From positions 1 through 15,039 of the forward strand of contig CAZNIM010000017.1 in NCBI GenBank assembly GCA_964573145.1: DNA of 15,039 nt. The letters run 5' to 3'. Positions 6,020 through 12,547 of this stretch are shown piece after piece. The notes below the pieces were generated by a model. The model worked only from the letters and a program-made list of their open reading frames with translations, searched no databases and was not told where the DNA came from. A program made the position numbers and the translations under genes. Positions within the stretch are counted from its first letter, which is position 1. Each line of letters begins with the position of its first letter. The DNA is from PWPS01 sp964573145. GTDB taxonomy: Bacteria; Patescibacteriota; Minisyncoccia; Minisyncoccales; PWPS01.

Positions 6020-7273
6020 ATGGATGTAAGTGGAGAAATTAGAGAAGCACTGGAACTCGCTAAAAAAAGTAAGAGTAGCTTTTTTATAACCGGGAAAGCG
6101 GGAACCGGAAAATCAACCTTTGTTCAAAAACTAAAAGAAGAGGCGGATAAGAATATGGCTCTGTTGGCTCCGACCGGAGTGGCTGCAGTCAACATCAAAG
6201 GTCAAACGATTCATTCTTTTTTCGGATTCAAGCCGGGAGTGACCGAAGATAATTTAAAGGGAAATTATCGAAAGAAAGAGCTGTATAAAAGGTTGGAAAC
6301 CCTGGTAATAGATGAGATTTCAATGGTTCGAGCCGACCTTCTCGACTGTGTCGGAAAATTTTTAAGAATAACGAGGAGAAGTGGTCGTCCTTTCGGGGGG
6401 GTGCAAGTAATAATGGTCGGGGATTTATATCAACTTCCTCCGATAGTGAGACGTGATGAACGTAATTTCTTCAGAACCAGATATGAAACTCCTTATTTCT
6501 TCTCCTCCAAAGAGTTTCAAAATCTTTCTCCGGAGACGATTCGATTTCGTCAAGTCCACAGACAAACCGAACCGGAATTCGTTTCGATGCTCAACAAGAT
6601 AAGAAGAGGGGACCTGGACAGCCGAGATCTGGAAGTTTTAAATCGAAATGTAGTGGCCGACTTCGATTTCGAAGAAGGCGGCATCTTTCTGACCACCACC
6701 AATAGAAAAGCGGACGACATCAACAGAAATCAACTTGCCAATCTTTCGGGTGATGAATTTTCTTTTTCCGGAAAAATTAAAGGTTCTTTTCCGGAGTCGC
6801 ACTTACCGACGGCAAAAAAGCTATCTTTAAAGGTCGGTGCAAAAGTTATGCTTCTGAGCAATGATCCCGAAGGGAGGTGGATTAACGGAGACGTGGGTAG
6901 GGTTATTGAAATAAAAAAAGAAGAACCGATGTTAAGAGTTGAATTGGACAGCGGTCGAGTGGTAAAAGTGAGTGAAAATAAATGGGACAGAATCAAGTAT
7001 GATTACGATTCGGAAAAAGATACCGTAAGGTCCGAAGAAGTAGGGTCATTCAGCCAGTTGCCGATAAGGCTTTCTTGGGCGGTGACGATACACAAGGCGC
7101 AAGGAAAAACTTTTGATAACGTAACCGTTGATTTTCAAAATGGAACTTTTTCTCACGGTCAAGCCTACGTTGCGCTCAGCAGATGCACTAATCTGAAGGG
7201 TTTAAAATTAAAAAGACCGATCCGAAAAAGTGACATCATCGTAGATAGAAGGGTGGTTAATTTTTTAAATTAA
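6020..7273 (+). CDS. PIF1-like superfamily 1 DNA helicase
   Basis: A predicted 5'-3' DNA helicase of the PIF1/RecD2 group, acting in replication or repair. Motifs in order: Walker A GKAGTGKST (residues 25-33), motif Ia APTGVAA (50-56), TIHSFFGF (63-70), Walker B VIDEISM (96-102), motif III GDLYQLPPI, the RFRQVHRQ motif, and in the C-terminal part PIRLSWAVTIHKAQGKTFDNV followed by HGQAYVALSRC (motifs V-VI). At 417 residues it is a compact single-unit member without an added nuclease or HRDC domain. It follows ftsQ by one base and abuts rarA (stop and start directly adjacent), so it shares their transcript. Pairing with RarA suggests fork maintenance, by inference. Confidence 0.94.
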   Translation: MDVSGEIREALELAKKSKSSFFITGKAGTGKSTFVQKLKEEADKNMALLAPTGVAAVNIKGQTIHSFFGFKPGVTEDNLKGNYRKKELYKRLETLVIDEISMVRADLLDCVGKFLRITRRSGRPFGGVQVIMVGDLYQLPPIVRRDERNFFRTRYETPYFFSSKEFQNLSPETIRFRQVHRQTEPEFVSMLNKIRRGDLDSRDLEVLNRNVVADFDFEEGGIFLTTTNRKADDINRNQLANLSGDEFSFSGKIKGSFPESHLPTAKKLSLKVGAKVMLLSNDPEGRWINGDVGRVIEIKKEEPMLRVELDSGRVVKVSENKWDRIKYDYDSEKDTVRSEEVGSFSQLPIRLSWAVTIHKAQGKTFDNVTVDFQNGTFSHGQAYVALSRCTNLKGLKLKRPIRKSDIIVDRRVVNFLN

Positions 7274-8401
7274 ATGAAGCCTTTACCACACAAAATAAGA
7301 CCCGAATCTTTAGAAGAGTTCGTTGGTCAAAAGCATCTTTTGGGAAAAGGAAAGCCGCTTCGCGAAGCGCTGCTCAAAAAACATCTTTTCTCCTTCATAC
7401 TTTGGGGACCTCCCGGTACCGGAAAAACGACTTTTGCACACATATACGCTAACAACTTATCCGGAGAGATATTTCACCTGTCGGGAGTATCGGCAAAAAA
7501 AGCGGAAATGAAAGAGATTGTCGAACTCGACTTCGGAAGACCGAAGATAATTTTTTTGGATGAAATTCATCGATTAAATAAAGCTCAACAAGATTTTCTT
7601 CTTCCCTATGTGGAGTCGGGAGAGATCACCTTAATCGGAGCGACCACCGAAAATCCCAGCTTCGAAGTGATATCGGCTCTTCTTTCTCGTTGTAAAGTTT
7701 TTAAATTCAACAGGCTGAGTAAAAAAGAGATAATTAAAATTCTGGAAAGAACCGATTTTAAAATTTCTGACGAGGCAAAAAACTGGCTCTCCAAAGCGGC
7801 CAACGGAGACGGGAGAAAAGCTTTAACCATTCTTGAGCAAAGCTGGAAAGTGTACGGTGAGGTTAGTTTGGAAAGCTTGAAAAAGAGTTATCAAAACGAT
7901 TTTCGATTCGATAAAAAGGGAGATCAGCATTACGACACCGTTTCCGCTTTAATAAAATCGATGCGGGCCGGTCAACCCGATGCGGCGCTACATTATTTGG
8001 CGAGAATGATAAAGGGAGGGGAAGATTCGAAGTTCATTGCCAGAAGAATGGTTATTTTTGCATCGGAAGATATAGGAATGGCTAAACCGACCGCTCTGGT
8101 CGTTGCCAACGAAGTGTTTAGAGCGGTAGAGACCGTAGGACTTCCGGAGGCGGGAATTAATCTGGCGCACGGTGTCGTTTATCTTTCCGAGTGTCCTAAA
8201 AGCAGAGCGGCTTATCAGGGCTATAAGAGGGCATTAAAAGATGTGGAAAGACATGGCAATTTACCGATACCTTTGGAGATAAAAAATGCCCCGACGGACT
8301 TGATGAAAGATTTCGGGTATGGAAAAGACTATGAACCCTACAGCGATAAAAGCTTTCTTCCGAAAGAATTAAAGGGTAAAAAATATTTTGATAATGATTA
8401 A
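7274..8401 (+). CDS. rarA: RarA/MgsA replication-associated recombination ATPase
   Basis: An AAA+ clamp-loader-like ATPase acting at stalled replication forks. Evidence: N-terminal IRPESLEEFVGQKHLLG, Walker A GPPGTGKTT (residues 45-53), Walker B FLDEIHRL (D96, E97), sensor 1 GATTENPSFEV, the LLSRCKVF arginine finger, and the MgsA C-terminal tetramerisation region with YDTVSALIKSMRAGQPDAAL, GGEDSKFIARRMVIFASEDIG and CPKSRAAYQGY. The 375 residues are somewhat fewer than the 420-450 typical of E. coli and Bacillus proteins, but all recognisable blocks are present. The ATG directly follows the helicase stop; the end overlaps the DUF805 gene by 8 bases. A perfect 14-base palindrome (7356-7369) lies early in the gene. 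Confidence 0.96.
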   Translation: MKPLPHKIRPESLEEFVGQKHLLGKGKPLREALLKKHLFSFILWGPPGTGKTTFAHIYANNLSGEIFHLSGVSAKKAEMKEIVELDFGRPKIIFLDEIHRLNKAQQDFLLPYVESGEITLIGATTENPSFEVISALLSRCKVFKFNRLSKKEIIKILERTDFKISDEAKNWLSKAANGDGRKALTILEQSWKVYGEVSLESLKKSYQNDFRFDKKGDQHYDTVSALIKSMRAGQPDAALHYLARMIKGGEDSKFIARRMVIFASEDIGMAKPTALVVANEVFRAVETVGLPEAGINLAHGVVYLSECPKSRAAYQGYKRALKDVERHGNLPIPLEIKNAPTDLMKDFGYGKDYEPYSDKSFLPKELKGKKYFDND

Positions 8402-8744
8402 AAACTTATTCACCGGCAGATTAGCCCGGCTACAATTTTTAACGGGAAATATAATTGTTAATTTTTCTTTTTTTCTTTTTCTCAATTACTACTTTTCCAA
8501 TTTCAGATACGACTTATGGGTTGTTTTATGGATTCTCTTTGCAGTTGCCGTCTTCTTTAGTTTTTCTTTCATAGTCAGAAGATTACATGATATCGGATCT
8601 TCGGGTCGGTGGTCGGTAATATTTCTTCTTCCGTTTATAAATATTATCTTCATAATTTTTTTACTTTTAATTCCCGGAAAAGAGGAGGAAAATCGATACG
8701 GAAAAAGGAAGAAAAAAATAATCTCGGCCCTGTTGGGAATTTAG
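8394..8744 (+). CDS. DUF805 family small membrane protein
   Basis: A 116-residue integral membrane protein of unknown function. The DUF805 pattern is visible: FTGRLARLQF at the N-terminus, hydrophobic helices, the RRLHDIGSSGRW signature between helices, and a final helix before the basic tail RYGKRKKK. About four membrane segments: residues 16-31, 38-60, 72-80 (short) and 80-96. ATG 8394 is preferred because MIKNLFTGRLARLQF is the usual start; an in-frame TTG at 8388 adds two residues. It is the last gene of the run and overlaps rarA by 8 bases. No hairpin terminator is visible after it. Confidence 0.87.
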   Translation: MIKNLFTGRLARLQFLTGNIIVNFSFFLFLNYYFSNFRYDLWVVLWILFAVAVFFSFSFIVRRLHDIGSSGRWSVIFLLPFINIIFIIFLLLIPGKEEENRYGKRKKKIISALLGI

Positions 8745-8751
8745 GCATCTC

Positions 8752-8805
8752 TTTATTTTTTAACCGAATCAGCCTATAATATAAAAAAATAAGGATATAA
8801 GGAAG
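8752..8805 (+). promoter_or_regulatory. Promoter and Shine-Dalgarno site for the seven-helix protein
   Basis: TATAAT at 8775-8780 with a weak TTTATT (8752-8757) 17 bases upstream. AAGGAAG at 8799-8805 is well placed before ATG 8814. Confidence 0.55.
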
Positions 8806-8813
8806 AGACTCAT

Positions 8814-9563
8814 ATGGAATTTATACCGATAGAATCAATTTTCGGAACGCTTCAATTACTGTTATCGATATTTATAGCTTTTCGACTTTACGGATCAATG
8901 AAAAAGAATCCGGAAAGTTTGGAGGTCAGATACTTTTTTTATACTTTTGTCCTTCTCTGCTTCACTTTTCTTTTTTCAGCGGTATCGATAATCAGCACGA
9001 TAAGTTTTAGAGTTGATTTTTTGGTATCGGCAATCAACATTATCGGAAGAGGACTTCTTCTTTTAAGCATAATGTTTTTCGCCTATATACCTCTCAATAT
9101 TTTGAAGATGGAATTTTGGAAAGGTTTTTTACCGGTATTCATTTTAATTGCCGCTTTTTTATCGAATATGGTCGCTCTGATGAGCCTTTTTGATTACCCG
9201 AGAACACCGGTGGCCAGAATGGGTCGATTTATTATTCAGATGCACAGGGGAGACACATACACCAGAGTGGGATTGTCGATAATCGGGTTGGTTGCAATTT
9301 TTTCATTAATTTTGGCTCTGGTTAACTATTACAAGATAATTAAAGGAAAAGATCCTCAAGATTATGTTTTTAGAAGAGGTTTTCTAATCTTATCAGCCGG
9401 AATATTTTTTCTGTTGGGGATCCTCTTCAATTACTTTATAACTCTTTTCCTCCCGACGGCCGGAAGAATAGCCAGCGAAATTCTTTATACCGGAGGATTG
9501 ATATTCTTTTTAAGCAGCATCCTCTATAAGAGAAAGATTGTCGTTCCCGGAAAAAGCATTTAA
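8814..9563 (+). CDS. Seven-transmembrane protein, possible stand-alone sensor-type domain
   Basis: I do not recognise a named family. The 249 residues predict seven membrane helices at roughly 8-27, 40-62, 70-92, 103-125, 152-172, 188-211 and 218-236, with a short basic tail (LYKRKIVVPGKS) and no soluble domain. Arrangement and wording (RRGFLILSAGIFFLLGILFN then a loop and a last helix) recall the N-terminal membrane part of the histidine kinase at 12548, which has RLQYVVTGIILFYLMNTIFN in the same place. It may be a kinase-free relative of 7TM sensory domains, a guess from pattern only. It has its own promoter and a good Shine-Dalgarno site, and shares a bidirectional terminator with rubrerythrin. 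Confidence 0.8.
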   Translation: MEFIPIESIFGTLQLLLSIFIAFRLYGSMKKNPESLEVRYFFYTFVLLCFTFLFSAVSIISTISFRVDFLVSAINIIGRGLLLLSIMFFAYIPLNILKMEFWKGFLPVFILIAAFLSNMVALMSLFDYPRTPVARMGRFIIQMHRGDTYTRVGLSIIGLVAIFSLILALVNYYKIIKGKDPQDYVFRRGFLILSAGIFFLLGILFNYFITLFLPTAGRIASEILYTGGLIFFLSSILYKRKIVVPGKSI

Positions 9564-9572
9564 ATTAAAATA

Positions 9573-9606
9573 AAAAAAACACCGATCCGAAGACCGGTGC
9601 TTTTTT
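9573..9606. terminator. Bidirectional intrinsic terminator between convergent genes
   Basis: CACCG (9580-9584) pairs with CGGTG (9595-9599), extended by TC/GA around a CGAA loop. TTTTTT follows at 9601-9606 for the plus strand, and an A-run before the stem (9572-9579) supplies the U-tract for the minus strand. Confidence 0.88.
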
Positions 9607-9619
9607 GCTTTGAGGCCCT

Positions 9620-10207
9620 TTAAAAAGTTTCACACATAATTTGATAGTAGCCTCGCGGATGATCACACGAAGGACAAATCTCGGGAGGAGTTTTTCCGAC
9701 ATGCTTTCTTCCGCACTCCAGACAATACCAGACAACCTCCTCATCCTTTTTAAAGACGGTGTCGTTTTTAACTTCATCGAGTATTTTTCTGTATCTTTCT
9801 TCGTGATGAACTTCGGCCTCGGCTATCGCTTTTAAGCGGGCGGCTATCTTCGGGTAACCTTCTTTTTTTGCCGTTTCGGCAAATTCGGGATACATCTCTT
9901 CATGCTCATAGTTTTCTCCTTCGATTGCCGAAATTAAATTTTCCTTTGTCGTTCCCAGAATAGTCGGTGCTTCAACCTCGACACTGATTTCGTCAAGAGA
10001 AGGATCTCCCTTCTCTTCCTTTATCTGATTTATCATTCTGAGAATCCATTTGGCGTGCTGATGTTCTTGCTCGGCGGTTTCCTTAAAGACATTATGAATT
10101 TGAACATACCCTTCTTTTTTGGCTAAAGAAGCATACATATCATACCGGTTTCTGGCCATGCTTTCACCGATAAAAGCTTCCGTTAGATTCTTTATTGTTT
10201 TACTCAT
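9620..10207 (-). CDS. rbr: Rubrerythrin (peroxide-reducing diiron protein)
   Basis: Reduces hydrogen peroxide to water in the cytoplasm of anaerobes and microaerophiles. The 195 residues match full-length rubrerythrin. The ferritin-like four-helix bundle carries the diiron ligands: E15, E48-x-x-H51, E98 and E101 (EGENYE), E132-x-x-H135 (EVHH). The C-terminal rubredoxin domain has two CxxC pairs, C162/C165 and C178/C181, with the CPSCDHPRGYY ending. It lies 39 bases downstream of the perR-like gene on the same strand, so the two form a small operon; no terminator lies between. No Shine-Dalgarno site precedes the ATG (A/T-only spacer). Neighbourhood and family both indicate peroxide defence. 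Confidence 0.97.
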   Translation of the reverse strand: MSKTIKNLTEAFIGESMARNRYDMYASLAKKEGYVQIHNVFKETAEQEHQHAKWILRMINQIKEEKGDPSLDEISVEVEAPTILGTTKENLISAIEGENYEHEEMYPEFAETAKKEGYPKIAARLKAIAEAEVHHEERYRKILDEVKNDTVFKKDEEVVWYCLECGRKHVGKTPPEICPSCDHPRGYYQIMCETF

Positions 10208-10246
10208 TTTTTAATTTTTAATTTATAATATTGACCTTTTTAAAGC

Positions 10247-10618
10247 TTAGCAATCTTTACACTTGCCGCAAAAAACGACCCTGCATTTATCAACCTCTCC
10301 AACGGAAAGCTTGTCTTTTTTAGGAATTTCTATATCTTCTTTTTCAACATCAAAAACTGCTTCACATAAGCTACATATAAAATGAGGGTGGGGCTCTTCA
10401 TTATAATCCCATCTTATCGCCCTGTCGGTCGGTATTTCTTGAATTTCTCCCTTTTCTTGCAGATTGCGCAAAATTCTATAAACCGTCGCTTTGGATATGT
10501 CGGGTAAATCTTTTTTCACCTCTTCGAAGATCTGATCCGCCGAAGGGTGAGAATAGTTCGATTTCAGATATTTACGAACCGTCTTTTTTTGCTTGGTGTT
10601 TCTTTCAGCCTTTAGCAT
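10247..10618 (-). CDS. perR: Fur-family regulator, PerR type
   Basis: A dimeric metal-dependent repressor, 123 residues. The winged helix includes HPSADQIFEEV and SKATVYRILRNL (recognition helix). Aligned by eye with Bacillus PerR, all five regulatory-metal positions are present: H24 (PerR H37), D71 (D85), H77 (H91), H79 (H93) and D90 (D104). The structural zinc cysteines are C82/C85 and C117/C120. The aspartate at the D85 position, in RWDYNEEPHPH, is the reason for calling it PerR-like rather than Fur. Peroxide would oxidise the histidines and release DNA. It is first in an operon with rubrerythrin, and a PerR/Fur-type box overlaps its own promoter region, so autorepression is likely. Confidence 0.92.
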   Translation of the reverse strand: MLKAERNTKQKKTVRKYLKSNYSHPSADQIFEEVKKDLPDISKATVYRILRNLQEKGEIQEIPTDRAIRWDYNEEPHPHFICSLCEAVFDVEKEDIEIPKKDKLSVGEVDKCRVVFCGKCKDC

Positions 10619-10628
10619 CGTTTTTAAT

Positions 10629-10643
10629 TAATAGTAATTATCA
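10629..10643 (-). promoter_or_regulatory. PerR/Fur-type operator (7-1-7 box)
   Basis: On the minus strand TGATAATTACTATTA matches the 7-1-7 pattern TGATAATnATTATCA at 12 of 14 specified bases. It lies just downstream of the predicted transcription start of perR and 10 bases before its ATG. Confidence 0.6.
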
Positions 10644-10653
10644 ATACTAACTT

Positions 10654-10682
10654 ATTCTATTAATTAATTTAGGGTTTGTCAA
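10654..10682 (-). promoter_or_regulatory. Strong promoter of perR-rbr
   Basis: Reading the minus strand, TTGACA (10682-10677) is followed after 17 bases by TAGAAT (10659-10654). The predicted start near 10647 places the PerR/Fur box in the first transcribed bases. Confidence 0.8.
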
Positions 10683-10687
10683 TTAAA

Positions 10688-10709
10688 ACCCGGCTTTTTT
10701 AAGCCGGGT
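10688..10709 (-). terminator. Intrinsic terminator of the 71-residue gene
   Basis: ACCCGGCTT (10688-10696) and AAGCCGGGT (10701-10709) form a perfect 9-bp stem. On the minus strand it is followed by TTTT. It separates the 71-residue gene from the perR promoter. Confidence 0.85.
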
Positions 10710-10718
10710 GTTTGATAA

Positions 10719-10934
10719 TCAATTGGTTTTAATCACTAATCTTTCATGTTTTTTTTGCATATTTTGAAGCAAGATACGCACCTCTTCGGGTATGTGATTC
10801 TCCTCCTTTCTTTTAGCTTTCATTTCTTTTTTTCTCAAGTAGTCTATCTCTTCCTGAATAATTCCCGTCTGAAATGACGGAATCTCCAATATTACCGACC
10901 TTTCCCCAAAATTAAACTTATATACTACTGCCAT
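10719..10934 (-). CDS. Unrecognised small charged protein, 71 residues
   Basis: No family recognised. The N-terminal third looks beta-rich (MAVVYKFNFGERSVILEIP); the rest is a highly charged helix with many K/E residues (EEIDYLRKKEMKAKRKEE), ending in a second helical stretch (EEVRILLQNMQKKHERLVIK). No cysteines, signal peptide or membrane segment. It is very likely real: AAAGGAGGGG is well placed before the ATG, a near-perfect promoter lies upstream and an intrinsic terminator follows. It is divergent to the 207-residue gene, whose Shine-Dalgarno region is almost identical. A nucleic-acid-binding, regulatory or partner protein role is possible but not shown. Confidence 0.78.
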   Translation of the reverse strand: MAVVYKFNFGERSVILEIPSFQTGIIQEEIDYLRKKEMKAKRKEENHIPEEVRILLQNMQKKHERLVIKTN

Positions 10935-10957
10935 ATTACCCCTCCTTTAATAGCTTG

Positions 10958-10986
10958 ACTATACATAAAATTTATTTATATGTCAA
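10958..10986 (-). promoter_or_regulatory. Promoter of the 71-residue gene
   Basis: On the minus strand TTGACA (10986-10981), 17-base spacer, TATAGT (10963-10958). Followed by AAAGGAGG (10948-10941) before ATG 10934. Confidence 0.82.
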
Positions 10987-11000
10987 TAAAAAGATCCTTT

Positions 11001-11043
11001 TTGCTTTTTAAAAATTTTATTGTATAATACGAAATAAAGGAGG
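11001..11043 (+). promoter_or_regulatory. Promoter and Shine-Dalgarno site that fix the TTG start of the 207-residue gene
   Basis: TTGCTT (11001-11006), 16 bases, TATAAT (11023-11028). AAGGAGG at 11037-11043 lies 8 bases before TTG 11052, a strong ribosome site that decides this non-ATG start. The -35 boxes of the two divergent promoters are 14 bases apart. Confidence 0.78.
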
Positions 11044-11051
11044 GGATTCAA

Positions 11052-11675
11052 TTGAAATTAAAAAAAGCACCTTTAAAAAAAATCAGAGAAGACCTGGGGG
11101 AAAGGATGGATGAAGATTGGAAGGCCGCTTCAGCTCTTATTCAAGCGATAAGAATGACCGAGCATCACATCTTCGGAAATGAAACGAAGGTGAATATCAT
11201 TCTCCATAAGAATGGCAGAGGTATCGAAGCCAATTATTACCCCGACGAGATGGAGTATGATATTTATCTGCCGGGATTGGGGGAGAGATTCAGCAACACT
11301 CAAGTTCTTTTTCCTCAAAAGTTTTACTTAAGAGATAATCTTAAAAAGGCTTTTTTTGTCGGTGCTCATAAAATAAGGCACCGGTTGCAGTCTCAGAGTT
11401 CGGTAAGAATTATTACCCCTAATTATCGAGGTAATAATTTATTTATCAAATCGATTATTGAGAAAGTAAAAGACACGAAAAAGCACGACTTGTGCAGCTG
11501 CTCCGTATTAGGGGAGCAAGATCAAACAAGAATGCAGCTTTTGGAATTCGATACACTTATAGTCCAGCACCTGATAGTATCACGATTTTGGCTCTTAAAC
11601 GGAGCCGAAGAATTTTCCGAAGTCCCCGGAGTATTTTTAAAGGCGATAAGCCAAGATATTTCAATTGACTCCTAA
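11052..11675 (+). CDS. Unrecognised 207-residue soluble protein with an HKIRH motif
   Basis: No family recognised. The TTG start is supported by a strong Shine-Dalgarno site at the right spacing; ATG 11106 is the next in-frame alternative. There is no signal peptide or membrane segment. The middle contains YYPDEMEYDIYLPGLGERF and then LKKAFFVGAHKIRHRLQ (residues 98-113); HKIRH resembles a zincin HExxH helix with lysine in place of the catalytic glutamate, so it may be a degenerate metallopeptidase-like fold. The region near residue 150 has a CSC motif, and the C-terminal part is helical (LLEFDTLIVQHLIVSRFWLL). It is flanked by its own promoter and terminator. A shared regulatory region with the divergent 71-residue gene hints at co-function. 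Confidence 0.75.
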   Translation: MKLKKAPLKKIREDLGERMDEDWKAASALIQAIRMTEHHIFGNETKVNIILHKNGRGIEANYYPDEMEYDIYLPGLGERFSNTQVLFPQKFYLRDNLKKAFFVGAHKIRHRLQSQSSVRIITPNYRGNNLFIKSIIEKVKDTKKHDLCSCSVLGEQDQTRMQLLEFDTLIVQHLIVSRFWLLNGAEEFSEVPGVFLKAISQDISIDS

Positions 11676-11682
11676 GAAGATG

Positions 11683-11711
11683 GCGCCACGCAGTTCGTGG
11701 CGCTTTTATTT
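11683..11711 (+). terminator. Intrinsic terminator after the 207-residue gene
   Basis: GCGCCACG (11683-11690) and CGTGGCGC (11696-11703) form a perfect 8-bp stem with a 5-nt loop, then TTTTATTTT. Confidence 0.93.
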
Positions 11712-11739
11712 TGCCAATTAAATTCATTTCTATTATAAT
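11711..11739 (+). promoter_or_regulatory. Promoter giving a probable leaderless ubiA-like mRNA
   Basis: TTGCCA (11711-11716), 17 bases, TATAAT (11734-11739). The usual start point, 7 bases past the -10, coincides with the A of ATG 11746. Only six bases separate TATAAT from the ATG and no Shine-Dalgarno site can fit. Confidence 0.78.
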
Positions 11740-11745
11740 CATCTA

Positions 11746-12546
11746 ATGCTTGGTAAACTAAAATCAGAAATTATTCACGCCGGTCATATTCAGTGTATCG
11801 GTGCAATATTGATCGTTCTTTCCACCTCTATTTTTTTTGATCTTCCCATAAGTTGGAATCTTTTACTTCTGGTTTACCTTCTTTTTTATACCTTTTATCT
11901 TTTTAATCGAGCAATGGAATTGCCGATTGATTTAATCACCAATCCGGAAAGAACAAGGCACCTCTTACTTTACAAATCTAAAATTCCGATTATTTTATTT
12001 TGTGTAGTAATTTTAATCGGTCTACTTCTTATATTAATTAATAATTATGAAATTATATTTTTCACTTTAACCTTTTTATTGTTTGGAATTTTATATACTT
12101 TAAAGGCTAAAAAATTAACTCGACAGATTCCTCTTTTCAAAAACTTTTATGTCGCTTTATGTTTTGGCCTTTTGGTTTTTTATCCGTTTATCTATAATAA
12201 CGCAACCATCGGTCGTTATGCCCGTCTTCTTTTTTTGGTAATAATTTTAAAAGTTGTTCTCATCCAAATTTTAGCTGACTTTAAAGACTTGAACTCGGAT
12301 AAGCTTGAAAAGCTGAAAACGATGCCGGTTTTAATCGGAAAAGAGAAAACTTTAATCTTTTTATTCTTTCTCTCTCTTCTCTTTTCTGCTTTTTTTGCCT
12401 TGATTCATCCATTGTTTTTTTTAACGTTCATTTATAATTTCATCATTTATAAGATTGCAATAAAAAATGAAAGGTTGGCTTATTTTTTAAGCACCGGAGA
12501 ATTTGCCCTTTGGCTTCTTTTAACTTATGTCTCTAAAATAATTTAA
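11746..12546 (+). CDS. UbiA-family membrane prenyltransferase
   Basis: UbiA-family enzymes attach a polyprenyl chain to an acceptor within the membrane. Both metal-pyrophosphate motifs are visible: the first as N54-R-x-x-E58-x-x-x-D62 (consensus NDxxDxxxD) and the second as D178-x-x-D181-x-x-x-D185 in DFKDLNSDK, followed by KTMPVLIGKEKT, a hallmark of the family. The 266 residues include about eight or nine hydrophobic helices. E58 and the missing second aspartate (R55) are deviations in motif 1. The substrate cannot be assigned; quinone, tetrapyrrole, archaeal-type ether lipid and wall-polymer enzymes share this fold. It is co-transcribed with the histidine kinase one base downstream of its stop. 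Confidence 0.86.
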   Translation: MLGKLKSEIIHAGHIQCIGAILIVLSTSIFFDLPISWNLLLLVYLLFYTFYLFNRAMELPIDLITNPERTRHLLLYKSKIPIILFCVVILIGLLLILINNYEIIFFTLTFLLFGILYTLKAKKLTRQIPLFKNFYVALCFGLLVFYPFIYNNATIGRYARLLFLVIILKVVLIQILADFKDLNSDKLEKLKTMPVLIGKEKTLIFLFFLSLLFSAFFALIHPLFFLTFIYNFIIYKIAIKNERLAYFLSTGEFALWLLLTYVSKII

Positions 12547-12547
12547 A

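Noticed and set aside
8745..8774. Terminator after the DUF805 gene
   Set aside because: T-rich but no stable stem; transcription may run on into the seven-helix gene or end by another means.
10208..10246. Second PerR box and promoter before rubrerythrin
   Set aside because: The A/T-only spacer gives partial matches in any direction; nothing approaches the quality of the box before perR.
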